Below, one piece after another: positions 1 to 9,346 of a stretch of DNA of 64,000 bases (the first letter of the stretch is position 1; each line of letters begins with the position of its first letter). The notes below the pieces were generated by a model. That model saw only the letters and a list, made by a program, of their open reading frames with translations. It did not search any database and was not told where the DNA came from. Where the stretch lies: the NCBI RefSeq assembly GCF_001936475.1, contig NZ_MSPQ01000002.1, positions 248,001-312,000 of the forward strand, given 5' to 3'. The position numbers and the translations under genes were made by a program. Source of the DNA: Algoriphagus marinus. Lineage in GTDB: Bacteria; Bacteroidota; Bacteroidia; Cytophagales; Cyclobacteriaceae.

Positions 1-782
1 AAATCAGAGAGGCGAACCGCGCTCCCATTCTGATCAAGCAATTCGAAATCGGGTGCTTGAAAACCAGACTCCAACAATAAAACTGGTTCTTTTTCTGTTT
101 CTACCTTCGAGACATAGCCCTTTGGTGGAAGATATTCTTCCATTTTGCCTTTCTCGGGAAAGGAAAAGTTGGAAAAAGAAACTCCAATAAATTGTTGATG
201 CTTGCCATCGTGGTAAAGCCTTCTTTCGTACCAATCAACGAGTGCATTAGAGGGATTGATTAGAATGTGATTCTCAAGCAACACATACTTTTTATCAATA
301 ATCGTATCCATCTCTATTTGCACAAAATTATGGTAAAGTTTATTTCCAACAGTAGTATCACTTTTATAAAACCAACCTTCTTTTTTGAAAAGACCTATTG
401 GTGAAAAGCCTAAAAAAGTATTCTCTGAAGCAGCATTTAACCGTTCCGGACTATCAAGTACTTCGACTGTTTTTTGAGAATGATTAACCTGTAAGAGTAG
501 ATTGTTTTGATAGACAAGTTCAAATCCCTCACGCTTTCCGATATAGTTATAATCAAACAGATCATTGGCAAACTTCTCTAACTCCAAACTCATCTCGGTC
601 GTATCTACTTCATCCATCAACGGATTTTCCCAGATCATAGTAAAATCGAAGGATAGGTAATTGGAATCCTGAATTTTTTGCTTGGCCTGGATAAAAACAG
701 CTTCTGGATCAGCTGCTGAATTGCATGAGAAGAGGAAACTAATAGCCAAAAAGGAAAAAGCGGAATTGAAGAAGTTATTCAT
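1..782 (-). CDS. TlpA/AhpC-like thioredoxin-fold lipoprotein, C-terminus cut by the window edge
   Basis: Reading the minus strand from the ATG at 782 gives an uninterrupted frame to the window edge (260 codons). Residues 1-20 form a lipoprotein signal with lipobox LFSC, so the product should be anchored to a membrane facing the periplasm. Residues 21-240 are a beta-rich region without a family I recognise. At about 245 the sequence passes into QAPDFELLDQNGSAVRLSD, the usual entry into an AhpC/TSA-TlpA thioredoxin domain. The CxxC motif would lie beyond the window. Bacteroidota have many lipoproteins with this architecture (N-terminal DUF plus C-terminal thioredoxin), presumed to be thiol-disulfide oxidoreductases. 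The domain call rests on that short entry motif. A shorter antisense frame covers part of it and is a shadow. Confidence 0.75.
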   Translation of the reverse strand, partial: MNNFFNSAFSFLAISFLFSCNSAADPEAVFIQAKQKIQDSNYLSFDFTMIWENPLMDEVDTTEMSLELEKFANDLFDYNYIGKREGFELVYQNNLLLQVNHSQKTVEVLDSPERLNAASENTFLGFSPIGLFKKEGWFYKSDTTVGNKLYHNFVQIEMDTIIDKKYVLLENHILINPSNALVDWYERRLYHDGKHQQFIGVSFSNFSFPEKGKMEEYLPPKGYVSKVETEKEPVLLLESGFQAPDFELLDQNGSAVRLSD

Positions 783-921
783 AGACAAGAGTTATTTCAA
801 AGCAACAAAGTGAGTTAATTCATTTAAAACTATAAAATATCCTAAAAAGATGCCGCTTATTAAGCAAGATCAGAGGCTTTGAAAAAAATTTCTACGTTTA
901 ATCCTTATTTTTGGACCTGCT

Positions 922-1965
922 ATGCTAAGTGATAAAAAGAAAAATATCTACCTGGTGCTCATTATTTCAGTCTCTGTGATTGCGATTTCGATGAGTTTTT
1001 ATTTCTACCAAGTATTCTTCAGCCCCAATGTGCTGATCGATTCGGATCAATCCTATACCTTAAAAATCCCGAGTAACTCCACTTTTAAGACGGTTTCGGA
1101 TAAGCTATTTGAAGATCGCGTAATCAATGACGTATTGAGTTTTAGCTTCGTAGCAAAAGTGCTCGATTATCAGGAAGCTGTAAAACCGGGGCTCTATGTG
1201 ATCAAGCCAAAGATGACTAATCTGCAACTTGTAAGACAACTTCGATCGGGAAATCAATCCCCTATCCGAATCACATTTAATAATGTGCGCACAAAGGAAG
1301 ATTTAGCCGAAAAGATCACCACAAACTTGGAAATCGACCAATCACAATTCCTCGCTTTGCTTCAGGATTCGGTATTTATTCGAAAATATGACTTCAATGA
1401 AGAAACGGTCATGAGTATGTTTATCCCAAATACCTACGAAGTATGGTGGAATACAGGTGCTGAGGCTCTTTTTGACAGAATGTATAAAGAATATCAAAGC
1501 TTTTGGACCGAAAACAGAAAGCAGAAAGCAGCTGAGTTGGGACTTTCTCAGAAGGAGGTCAGCACCCTGGCAAGTATAGTACAGGCAGAAAGTCAAAAAT
1601 CGGATGAACGCCCTAAGATTGCCGGCGTATACCTGAACCGACTCAAGCTTGGAATGCCACTTCAGGCAGACCCTACCCTTGTTTTTGCTTTGGGAGATTT
1701 TAGTCTCAAGCGCGTCTTGAATATCCACAAAGAAACCGACAGTCCATACAATACTTATAAGTACGCTGGGCTGCCTCCAGGTCCCATCAACCTTCCAGAT
1801 ATCAATTCTCTAGATGCTGTTTTAAACTCTGAAAATCATAATTTTCTTTATTTCTGTGCTAAGGAGGATTTTTCAGGCTACCACTCATTTGCCACAAATC
1901 TTGCGCAGCACAACGCAAACGCCAGAAGGTACCAAGCCGCTTTGAACGCTGCGAAAATCTATTGA
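922..1965 (+). CDS. mltG: Endolytic murein transglycosylase MltG (YceG family)
   Basis: 347 residues with one N-terminal membrane segment (about 10-32), a LysM-like region, then the YceG catalytic domain. The family signature LASIVQAESQ places the catalytic Glu at residue 223, followed by GVYLNRLKLGMPLQADPT and the YNTYKYAGLPPGPI block near the end. MltG cleaves nascent glycan strands next to the inner membrane and sets their length. The length matches the family. The stop codon overlaps the start of the thioesterase gene (TGATG), so the two are probably translationally coupled. The call is secure. Confidence 0.95.
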   Translation: MLSDKKKNIYLVLIISVSVIAISMSFYFYQVFFSPNVLIDSDQSYTLKIPSNSTFKTVSDKLFEDRVINDVLSFSFVAKVLDYQEAVKPGLYVIKPKMTNLQLVRQLRSGNQSPIRITFNNVRTKEDLAEKITTNLEIDQSQFLALLQDSVFIRKYDFNEETVMSMFIPNTYEVWWNTGAEALFDRMYKEYQSFWTENRKQKAAELGLSQKEVSTLASIVQAESQKSDERPKIAGVYLNRLKLGMPLQADPTLVFALGDFSLKRVLNIHKETDSPYNTYKYAGLPPGPINLPDINSLDAVLNSENHNFLYFCAKEDFSGYHSFATNLAQHNANARRYQAALNAAKIY

Positions 1966-2393
1966 TGATGTTCCAAGCTGAAACTCAAATCCGCGTCCGA
2001 TATGCAGAAACTGACCAAATGGGCTATGTCTATTATGGTAATTATGCGATGTATTTCGAAGTAGCTCGGGTAGAGGCCATGCGAACTGCTGGTTTTTCTT
2101 ACAAAGGCATGGAAGATGACGGCATCATGATGCCTGTATTGGAGAGTCACTTCCGCTACCTCAAACCAGGCAAGTACGATGAGCTATTGACTATTAAAAC
2201 CACTATCCCGACGATTCCTGGAGTACGTATACGATTTGAATATCAAGTAATAAATGAATCCGATGAATTGATCACGGAAGGATGGACAACTTTGGCTTTT
2301 CTCAAAAAAGACAGCCATACTCCTACCCGCCCTCCTCAGAATTTGTTAGATTTATTGAAACCATTTTTTTCAACTTCAGCCCAAGTACTGTGA
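1965..2393 (+). CDS. Acyl-CoA thioesterase, YbgC/FadM (4HBT) hotdog family
   Basis: About 142 residues of a single hotdog domain. RYAETDQMGYVYYGNY holds the conserved Asp of the 4-hydroxybenzoyl-CoA thioesterase family, followed by a helix (YFEVARVEAMR) typical of YbgC/FadM. It is expected to hydrolyse short- or medium-chain acyl-CoA in the cytoplasm; the substrate cannot be read from sequence. I prefer ATG 1965, which shares one base with the mltG stop. ATG 1968 is equally possible, and a TTG lies at 1962. The stop overlaps the GTG of the next gene, making a tight three-gene run. Confidence 0.88.
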   Translation: MMFQAETQIRVRYAETDQMGYVYYGNYAMYFEVARVEAMRTAGFSYKGMEDDGIMMPVLESHFRYLKPGKYDELLTIKTTIPTIPGVRIRFEYQVINESDELITEGWTTLAFLKKDSHTPTRPPQNLLDLLKPFFSTSAQVL

Positions 2394-3361
2394 GAAATAA
2401 AATTTTCAAATGGAGAATCCGCTTTCAGTTAAAGGCCAGGCATTTGAAAAAAATCCATTTTGGTCATCCTGACAAGAATCTCTATGATGTAATCAGGATA
2501 TTTATCCAGCAGCTAAAAAAAGATGATATCACAGAGCGAGCAGGATCTATGGCCTTTAGTTATACTGTTGCCCTTTTTCCACTGATTCTATTCCTTTTAA
2601 ATCTGATTCCGTATCTGCAGGACTTCTTTCCGGTTGTAACTACAGAAAACATCTTGGGTTTTGTGCAGACAATCATTCCAGAGGACATTTACATCAATAT
2701 GGAATCTACGCTGATGGACATCGTCTCAAAACCCCGACAAAGCCTGCTTTCTTTCGGTTTCTTTTTTGCATTATTTGCTACTACTCAGGGAGTGGTATCG
2801 ATGATGGATTCTTTCAATTCTGTCTATAAGACCAAAGAAACCAGGGGCTTTTTTGAGACAAGATTGATAGCGGTTAGCATTGTAGTGGCTTTGGTGCTCA
2901 CGATAATTACAGCGAGTAGCGTTATGATTTTTGGGGGGCATCTTATTAATAGGCTAGATGAGATGCAGATTTTTAATAGTGGATTCTCCATTTTCCTTTT
3001 CGGTATTCTGAAGTTTTTTATCCTTTTGCTGGTATTCTATATTACTTCTGCATTCATTTTCAGATTTGCTCCTGCGGTACATGATAAATGGAACTTCTTC
3101 TCCATAGGGGCCCAGATTTCAGGTTTGTTAATCACACTTTCATTTTACGGGTTTATCTTTTATCTGGAAAATTTCTCCAGCTACAATAAACTTTATGGCT
3201 CTATTGGCACTTTGCTCGCCTTGATGCTTTGGCTGTTCATCACCTCAATGATTGTTTTGGTTTGCTTTGAAGTCAATGTGAGTTTTGACTTGGCAGAGGA
3301 AAAAAATCGCGAGCGCGAAAACCGAAGGAAGGTTTTTGCTGTAGAATCAGAGGAAAAATAA
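2390..3361 (+). CDS. YihY/BrkB family integral membrane protein
   Basis: The open frame extends upstream to 2282, but that part runs inside the thioesterase gene. GTG at 2390, overlapping the thioesterase TGA as GTGA, is the more natural start and gives 323 residues. The protein has an N-terminal amphipathic part, then about six membrane helices (residues roughly 50-300) and a charged, basic tail. The GSMAFSYTVALFPLILFL segment and GSIGTLLALMLWLFITS are typical of the YihY/virulence factor BrkB family. These were once called ribonuclease BN, a name now known to be wrong. The function is unknown. A strong hairpin follows the gene at 3374. Confidence 0.88.
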   Translation: MRNKIFKWRIRFQLKARHLKKIHFGHPDKNLYDVIRIFIQQLKKDDITERAGSMAFSYTVALFPLILFLLNLIPYLQDFFPVVTTENILGFVQTIIPEDIYINMESTLMDIVSKPRQSLLSFGFFFALFATTQGVVSMMDSFNSVYKTKETRGFFETRLIAVSIVVALVLTIITASSVMIFGGHLINRLDEMQIFNSGFSIFLFGILKFFILLLVFYITSAFIFRFAPAVHDKWNFFSIGAQISGLLITLSFYGFIFYLENFSSYNKLYGSIGTLLALMLWLFITSMIVLVCFEVNVSFDLAEEKNRERENRRKVFAVESEEK

Positions 3362-3373
3362 GTTACCAAGAAA

Positions 3374-3396
3374 AAAGGTCTGATTTTCAGACCTTT
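3374..3396. terminator. Bidirectional hairpin terminator between convergent genes
   Basis: A perfect 10-bp stem AAAGGTCTGA / TCAGACCTTT with a 3-nt loop, flanked by an A run on the left. It lies between the convergent yihY-like and sulfatase genes and can serve both. Confidence 0.7.
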
Positions 3397-3415
3397 CTCC
3401 TGGTGTTATATGGAG

Positions 3416-4975
3416 CTATTTCAATTCCAATTGCTGAATCTGTTGACTATTTAAACCACGAATACTTTCAAAAAGAGAAATCATTTCCTGCAATTTATCA
3501 GGATTAGCTGTAGCCAAATTATTCTGCTGACTGATATCCTCCTTTAAGTTGTATAGCTGGTATGCAGTAGAATTTCCCAGCTCTATATTCACTTGAGTCT
3601 GAACTTCAGGTCCTGGATAAGGAGGAATCATCAACCAATCCCCTTGACGCAAAGCAGTCCTTGAAGTAGCTTCCAATACAAAGGCATCTCTTCCAACCTG
3701 ACTTTTTCCGAGAAAAGTTTCCATAAGATTTTGACTGTCAGCCGAACTTTTTTCACTTCCCACTAAAGCTCCGATGGAGGATAGCAAATCGATTTGAGTC
3801 ACCATCGCGTCTGATACGCCAGGCTTGATGGTCCCTTTCCAATACGTAATAAAAGGAACTCGTGTACCGGCTTCGAAGAGTGAGTATTTCCCCCCTCTCA
3901 ACGGACCTGCAGGGGTATGATCACCTAGCAGTTCTACCGCATCATCATAATAGCCATCATTTAAAACTGGACCGTTATCACTTGAAAAAACGATCAAGGT
4001 GTTTTCCAAAAGCCCTTGCTCCTCTAGTGTTTTGATGAATTCTCCAATCACCCAATCTGCTTCCAAAATCACATCTCCTCTTGGACCCATACCGGATTTT
4101 CCCTCAAATCTTGGGTGAGGAGTTCTCGGTACATGTGGCTGTTGCAAAGCATAGAAAAGAAAAAATGGCTGGCCGGACTCAGCACGCTGGCCAACATAGG
4201 CTTTTGCTTTATCCAAAAAATGATCGGCCATATCCACATCACTCCATTTGGCACTTTCGCCACCTTTCATAAAACCAATTCTAGGCACACCATTGACAAT
4301 ACTATTGTTATGACCATGATGCCATTTCATGGTTAGCATTTCCGGATTTGTGATTGCAGTAGGTTCGCCCTCAAAGTTTTGATCATAATCAACCTGGATT
4401 GGATCATTTGGATCCAAATTGACTACCCTCCCATTTTCAATATATACAGTAGGAACACGGTCTTGCGTAGCTGCCAAAATATGAGAATAATCAAAGCCCA
4501 CTTGATTAGGCCCCGGTGAAATTTCCTGGTTCCAGTCAACATCTCCTGCTCCCAACCCCATGTGCCACTTTCCAATCACTGCGGTATGATAGCCTTGTTC
4601 CTTCAATATTTTCGGAAGTGTGACTTGAGCAGTGTCAATCAAAAGCGGAGCTGTTCCGGGCAGGATTTTGGCATTCTTATTCCGCCAAGGGTAAGTCCCT
4701 GTCAAAAGTGCATAGCGGCTCGGCGAGCAAGTGGCTGAGGAAGCATATCCATTAGTAAACCGTATCCCCCCATTAGCCAACATATCCATATTCGGAGTCT
4801 GAAGCGTTCCCGCACCATAGGCACTTACATCTCCATATCCCAAATCATCAAGATAGATTAGGACAATATTGGGTTTTTTCTCCTCAGCGGTTTCACTTTC
4901 TTTCGGGCCTTGACAGCTGACAGAAATCACGGTCAAAATGGAAAGAATAAGAACATTAAGTTTTTCTCTTTTCAT
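3416..4975 (-). CDS. Formylglycine-dependent sulfatase, lipoprotein (arylsulfatase family S1)
   Basis: 519 residues. A lipoprotein-type leader ends at Cys21. The alkaline-phosphatase-fold sulfatase domain starts at about residue 35 with the metal ligands in YLDDLGYGD (Asp43, Asp44). The maturation motif CSPSR at Cys83 marks the residue converted to formylglycine. FSSDNGP near 330 supplies further metal ligands, and the C-terminal subdomain ends with the usual LYNLKEDISQQNNLA pattern. It should remove sulfate esters from a polysaccharide or oligosaccharide outside the cytoplasm. It is the last gene of the PUL, 42 bp after the previous sulfatase, and pairs with two other sulfatases. The sulfated position and the sugar cannot be inferred. 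Confidence 0.93.
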   Translation of the reverse strand: MKREKLNVLILSILTVISVSCQGPKESETAEEKKPNIVLIYLDDLGYGDVSAYGAGTLQTPNMDMLANGGIRFTNGYASSATCSPSRYALLTGTYPWRNKNAKILPGTAPLLIDTAQVTLPKILKEQGYHTAVIGKWHMGLGAGDVDWNQEISPGPNQVGFDYSHILAATQDRVPTVYIENGRVVNLDPNDPIQVDYDQNFEGEPTAITNPEMLTMKWHHGHNNSIVNGVPRIGFMKGGESAKWSDVDMADHFLDKAKAYVGQRAESGQPFFLFYALQQPHVPRTPHPRFEGKSGMGPRGDVILEADWVIGEFIKTLEEQGLLENTLIVFSSDNGPVLNDGYYDDAVELLGDHTPAGPLRGGKYSLFEAGTRVPFITYWKGTIKPGVSDAMVTQIDLLSSIGALVGSEKSSADSQNLMETFLGKSQVGRDAFVLEATSRTALRQGDWLMIPPYPGPEVQTQVNIELGNSTAYQLYNLKEDISQQNNLATANPDKLQEMISLFESIRGLNSQQIQQLELK

Positions 4976-5017
4976 ATGCTTTGGGTTGATTTTTAATTTT
5001 ATAAGGTTAATTCCTGA

Positions 5018-6406
5018 TTAATTATTAGGTTGATTGACTTGATAGATTTTATCATATAAATCTCGTTGTCTAACCTTCCACTCCGCTCCTTCCAAAAAAA
5101 CCGGATGAGGCAAAGCAAGGTCCCAGTCTCCCAAATTCCTGAGCAGTCTCTTGGTAATTTCGGGGTAATGAAGTGAAATATCAATCTGCTCAGAGATATC
5201 TTTTGATAGATCAAAAAGCATCGGTAATCTATCCGGTAACCGTATTAGTTTAAATTGATCCTCGAGTATACCTGCACTGATGGTAAATCTCCATTTCAAA
5301 GAAGGATGCGGTATAGTATTGTCATTTCCTAAAATGTAGGGAATCAGATTTTTTCCAATCAACTCATCCCTATCGGTCACTTGGATCCCTGATATCCCCA
5401 GAAAAGTGGGGAGTAAATCCAGCGAGCTGATTGCAAAATCGAATTTGCTGGAAGCAGGAATTCTAGCGGGCCACTTCATCAAAAAAGGAACCCTCAGTCC
5501 TCCCTCATACAAAATACCTTTTTGTCCATTTAGTGGAGCATTGATGGAAGCATTTTGATCTACAGGACCACCATTATCGCTCAAAAAAACGACTAGCGTA
5601 TTTTGTTCCAAGCCCTCTTCCTTGAGTGTGGACAAGATTCTTCCCACGTTTTGATCCAATCGATGGACCATTGCGAGATACGTTCTTCGGTTGGAATCAG
5701 CGATATGAGAAAATAAGCTAAGGTCTTCCTCCAAAGCCTGCATCGGCGCATGAGGAGCATTGAAAGAAGCATAGAGAAAAAATGGCTGGTCTTTGTGCCT
5801 TTTGATAAAGTCAATACATTCATCCCCTTTATCGTCGGTCAGATACGAGATTTTCTGTGGCTCTTTGTAATTACTCTCCAAAGGCCCCATGTACCCTTTC
5901 CCATCCGTTTTGGAATTAAAATAATCATGACCTCCACCCAAGTAACCCCAAAACTCGTCAAATCCACGCTTTATCGGATGAAATTGATCCTGACTTCCCA
6001 GATGCCATTTACCGATTAATCCGGTCACATATCCTGCTTCCTTGAGCCAGTCAGCCATAGTCTTCTGATCTACAGGCAAGCCTGCAAAGGAGGGATCAAA
6101 ACCTGGCTGGTTTTCTGCCAGATTATTATCGTAGCCAAAAGAAACTTGATTTTTTCCGGTCAAAAGCCCTGCTCTGGATGGACTACACACCGGTGCGGAA
6201 ACATATGCTTGTGTAAACTGGACGCCTTCCTTGGCAATGGCGTCTATGTGGGGAGTTTTGATCTGATTACTCCCATGTATACTCAAGTCGGCGTAGCCTA
6301 AATCGTCTGCCAGAATCAGAATGATATTCGGCGCTTTGTTTTGCCCCTGAACTGATTTACCAAGGGCAAGAATAAGAAAAAACAAAAAGAATCCACTCTT
6401 AGTCAT
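5018..6406 (-). CDS. Formylglycine-dependent sulfatase (family S1), secreted
   Basis: 462 residues with a cleavable signal peptide (residues 1-21, ending SVQGQ). The sulfatase fold opens with ILADDLGYAD. The formylglycine motif CSPSR is at Cys74, and KWHLG and FLSDNGGP are present. Unlike the downstream sulfatase there is no lipobox, so it is probably periplasmic. Its start codon is immediately preceded on the minus strand by the end of hairpin repeat copy A (6407-6512). It belongs to the PUL operon between the GH43-like gene and the terminal sulfatase. The sequence differs clearly from the other two sulfatases, suggesting a different sulfate position or sugar. Confidence 0.93.
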   Translation of the reverse strand: MTKSGFFLFFLILALGKSVQGQNKAPNIILILADDLGYADLSIHGSNQIKTPHIDAIAKEGVQFTQAYVSAPVCSPSRAGLLTGKNQVSFGYDNNLAENQPGFDPSFAGLPVDQKTMADWLKEAGYVTGLIGKWHLGSQDQFHPIKRGFDEFWGYLGGGHDYFNSKTDGKGYMGPLESNYKEPQKISYLTDDKGDECIDFIKRHKDQPFFLYASFNAPHAPMQALEEDLSLFSHIADSNRRTYLAMVHRLDQNVGRILSTLKEEGLEQNTLVVFLSDNGGPVDQNASINAPLNGQKGILYEGGLRVPFLMKWPARIPASSKFDFAISSLDLLPTFLGISGIQVTDRDELIGKNLIPYILGNDNTIPHPSLKWRFTISAGILEDQFKLIRLPDRLPMLFDLSKDISEQIDISLHYPEITKRLLRNLGDWDLALPHPVFLEGAEWKVRQRDLYDKIYQVNQPNN

Positions 6407-6512
6407 GTGTTTATATACTACTTTTTAATTGACATCCCGAACTAGCTTCGGGAGAATCTCTCTTTTATTATCATCTCAGTATGTGAAGTTCTCATCCTGC
6501 TCGATTTCATTC
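6407..6512 (+). repeat. Intergenic hairpin repeat, copy A (divergent)
   Basis: One of five related elements. It starts with the TGTTTAT(A)-type end directly abutting the sulfatase start codon. It contains the palindrome-like TCCCGAACTAGCTTCGGGA (6434-6452). It ends with TCGATTTCATTC, which overlaps the stop codon of the GH43-like gene. Copies B, C, D and E are at 12383, 51043, 51129 and 56208, all in the same orientation. Confidence 0.6.
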
Positions 6513-7652
6513 AACTCGTTTATTTTTCCCCAAAAAAGAAAGATCCCACTGGTCTCGCCAACTGATCTTAGGCTTGGAATCCTCAAACTCTACCGGGAGG
6601 AAAATATATTTTCCATCAATTGGATTTTCGGGAGTCCATCGATCTCCTACATAAATAAATGCATCTTTCTGACCTATCACTGGTATCACGTAGGTGCTCT
6701 GCGACCAGAATGTGGTCTTCATTTCTTCTTCTGTCCCCACACTCATATTCCCCAAAGCTGTCCAGGGTCCCATGGGGTGATCTGCCACCGCCGATTTGCC
6801 GGGGTTAGGTTTCCAGCCAGTAAGTCCAGAGGAAAACATATAATATTTCCCGTCTCTCTTGAAAATCGTCGGAGCTTCATTTTGCTGCCCCTCCAATACT
6901 CGGGTGTACCGCCCGGTAAAATCCTGGTAATCCTCCGTTAATTCCGCTACGTGCAAGGTTTGGTTGTTTTCAGACGAATAGAAATGATAGGCTTTCCCAT
7001 CATCATCCACAAAAAGTGTCATATCTCTGGCCATTTGACCGCGTTCGAAATCTCTTCTTAAAAATAAGCCATCCTTTATTGCTGCTTTCCACTCTGTGGA
7101 CCAAGTTTCTAATCCCTCCCTCTCGAAAGGTAGTGCCTTCAAGCTATCCGGGTAGTTCATCGGCCAATGGCCCGCATTCGGATTCAGACTTTTCAAATAG
7201 GTGTAGGGGCCGGTAATATGGTCGCGGACTGCTAATCCAGTCAAGGCTGCTTCGTACCCCTTGCCTTTCAACTCGTGGTGGAACCACATGACGAACTTTC
7301 CGCTCTTTTCATTGTAGATGACTTTGGGTCTCTCGATGATACATCCTTTATCCAACAGCGAGTTAGCATCTTCGTGTACAGCCAAAGCAATCCCTTCTTT
7401 TTTCCAATTATATTGGTCTTTCGAAGAATACACCCTTACGCCCACCTGTGCTTTATTCCCCTCTTTGCCTTCGATTTTATGCTCTCCAAACCAATAATAG
7501 GTGTCCTGATGAATTAAAAATCCACCGCCATGGGCATTGATATGTATTCCTTGATCATCTTTCCACTCCTGACCCGGATAGAACTGTTCATATCTGACAT
7601 CTAGCCATGAGAGGAGCATTAAAAAATAAAAACCTACTACGTTCAAAATCAT
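6507..7652 (-). CDS. Glycoside hydrolase family 43-like beta-propeller enzyme
   Basis: The open frame allows a start at 7691, inside the upstream gene. ATG 7652 gives 381 residues beginning with a hydrophobic leader (MILNVVGFYFLMLLSW) and leaves 7 bp after the upstream stop, so I prefer it. The segment NAHGGGFLIHQDTYYWFGEH is typical of the first blade of GH43-like five-bladed propellers. Repeated blade motifs follow (IERPKVIYNEKSGKFVMW, EAPTIFKRDGKYYMFSSGLTGW). It should act as a retained or exo-acting glycosidase outside the cytoplasm. The subfamily and linkage are not determined. It sits between the beta-helix protein and a sulfatase in the PUL. Confidence 0.78.
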   Translation of the reverse strand: MILNVVGFYFLMLLSWLDVRYEQFYPGQEWKDDQGIHINAHGGGFLIHQDTYYWFGEHKIEGKEGNKAQVGVRVYSSKDQYNWKKEGIALAVHEDANSLLDKGCIIERPKVIYNEKSGKFVMWFHHELKGKGYEAALTGLAVRDHITGPYTYLKSLNPNAGHWPMNYPDSLKALPFEREGLETWSTEWKAAIKDGLFLRRDFERGQMARDMTLFVDDDGKAYHFYSSENNQTLHVAELTEDYQDFTGRYTRVLEGQQNEAPTIFKRDGKYYMFSSGLTGWKPNPGKSAVADHPMGPWTALGNMSVGTEEEMKTTFWSQSTYVIPVIGQKDAFIYVGDRWTPENPIDGKYIFLPVEFEDSKPKISWRDQWDLSFLGKNKRVE

Positions 7653-7659
7653 ACTAAAT

Positions 7660-9330
7660 TCACTTTTGGTTTTCCACAAATTTGATCGCACCTACTCCAG
7701 GTTTTCCAGAGATCGTATTTCCCAAAAAGTCCTTTTCCATCTCTAAACCATAGATCAACCCAAATTCATCACCTGGAATATAGTTAATCGCTTTACCTTC
7801 CTGAACATACTTACGATTAATCGGAATATAGTCTTCAGCTTTAAGGCCACCTGCATTCTGAAAGGCCGCCTGACCGAAAATAGGATTAGTGTCTTGGATC
7901 ATCGCCAGTCTTGGCCAGCTGTCTGCTTTTAAGAAGAGATTATTTTCAAAAATCACGCGATCCATACTTCCCTGAGTATCGTCATCCGGACGGTACTGAT
8001 CTCCGGCAACCAATTCTGATTTTCCCATGATGTGAAAAATATTATTGGCTATGAGAATTCCCTTAGATCTGTTGTCAATGGCTATTTTGGCGACAATGTC
8101 TTCACTTACATAGATTGTATTGTTGTAGAAGTAGGAATTCACAGGCCCTTTTCTCTCCTTTTGATTTCCTTGATACCCGCTCAGCCAAAAGATTTTCCCT
8201 TCTTGAAAAGCGCCATCCTGTCCCTTGACCCTATGCCCGTCATTGACACTGATATTATACCTGTAGGCACAGTTATAATTGTTACCTAGGATCTCAGCAA
8301 AACCTCCGGCATTGTAAGCCGAGAAATTATACTGCAAGACGATGTTGTCACAGTTGAAATCAATATGAGCCCCGGCGGAATCGCCCGGCCCATTTGCATA
8401 CATGAATTTATTATGCTCAATCAATACCATGGAGGAGCTCCAGGTCCAGAGTCCACTACCTCTACCCCACTTCCGGCCATCGTCATCACTTCCGGAATGG
8501 CTCACGGTATTATCCTTTACATGTACAAATTTCACCCCGGACATCTGTATCCCCGGACCTCCGGTATGCAAGATCTCGTTTCCTCGAATAGTTACGCTCC
8601 GAATATTTTGGCTCATATTCCCGGTGAGCTTGATTCCGGTATGGCTAAGGTCAGAAATACTGGAATTGAGAATTTCAATGTCTTCAATCATTTCGGATTC
8701 GGTCTGATTCATGATCCGGATACCCCATCCATATTTCTGAGTACCGTTTGCGGATTTGACCTCTTCGACACTTCGTTGAATACCCTTCTCCTCAAAAAAT
8801 ATCCGATGGAGCTTTAGCCGATCCAAAGTAATCCCCTTCACACCTTTATTTCCTTTAGCACGGATCATTATCCCCACTCGCATATCACCTTCAGGAGCCT
8901 GATCTCCATAGCCATCTGCGGTGATTTCCAAGTTTCTTAGCTGTATGTGACTTGAGCCCTCGATTAAGATCCCATTCAGATATCCTTCCGCTTCTATTAG
9001 AGCTAGTTTATTTCCTTTATTTCCCTGCGGATAGTAAGAATCTACCTTCAATGGATTTTCAGCATCACCTTTGAATCCCTTCAACTCCAGGCTTCCTTTA
9101 AAAATCTCTCCTCCTGCCAATAAAATTCGATCTCCCGGCTGCAAAATCATTGATTTTACCTTTTCCAAAGTTTGGAAAGCCTGAGAATGACTAGTACCGG
9201 AATTTTGATCATTTCCTGACTGGGGATGAAAATAATAATCTGTGGCACTAGCTGATCCGAAGTAGCTGACACAGAAAAAAAGACAGAGAACGAGTTTACT
9301 TTGAAATGTCATGCTTGGGTTACTTGTCAA
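7660..9330 (-). CDS. Secreted right-handed parallel beta-helix protein, probable polysaccharide lyase or hydrolase
   Basis: 556 residues. The signal peptide is residues 1-30. YYFHPQSGNDQNSGTS followed by AFQTLEKVKSMILQPGDRILL is the common opening of PL6/GH120/GH141-type beta-helix enzymes. The body is a ladder of Asn- and Ile/Val-rich coils (for example IRGNEILHTGGPGIQMSG) and ends around GLEMEKDFLGNTISGKPGVGAI. Placement between two sulfatases and a GH43-like enzyme in a PUL implies a role in cutting the sulfated substrate. I cannot assign the CAZy family: GH141-like and PL-like are both possible. A non-catalytic binding protein cannot be excluded. Confidence 0.72.
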   Translation of the reverse strand: MTSNPSMTFQSKLVLCLFFCVSYFGSASATDYYFHPQSGNDQNSGTSHSQAFQTLEKVKSMILQPGDRILLAGGEIFKGSLELKGFKGDAENPLKVDSYYPQGNKGNKLALIEAEGYLNGILIEGSSHIQLRNLEITADGYGDQAPEGDMRVGIMIRAKGNKGVKGITLDRLKLHRIFFEEKGIQRSVEEVKSANGTQKYGWGIRIMNQTESEMIEDIEILNSSISDLSHTGIKLTGNMSQNIRSVTIRGNEILHTGGPGIQMSGVKFVHVKDNTVSHSGSDDDGRKWGRGSGLWTWSSSMVLIEHNKFMYANGPGDSAGAHIDFNCDNIVLQYNFSAYNAGGFAEILGNNYNCAYRYNISVNDGHRVKGQDGAFQEGKIFWLSGYQGNQKERKGPVNSYFYNNTIYVSEDIVAKIAIDNRSKGILIANNIFHIMGKSELVAGDQYRPDDDTQGSMDRVIFENNLFLKADSWPRLAMIQDTNPIFGQAAFQNAGGLKAEDYIPINRKYVQEGKAINYIPGDEFGLIYGLEMEKDFLGNTISGKPGVGAIKFVENQK

Positions 9331-9346
9331 TTAAAAATTCTGATTA

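Noticed and set aside
2282-2389. Upstream extension of the YihY/BrkB gene
   Set aside because: Lies wholly inside the thioesterase gene and lacks conserved character; GTG 2390 in GTGA overlap is a better start.
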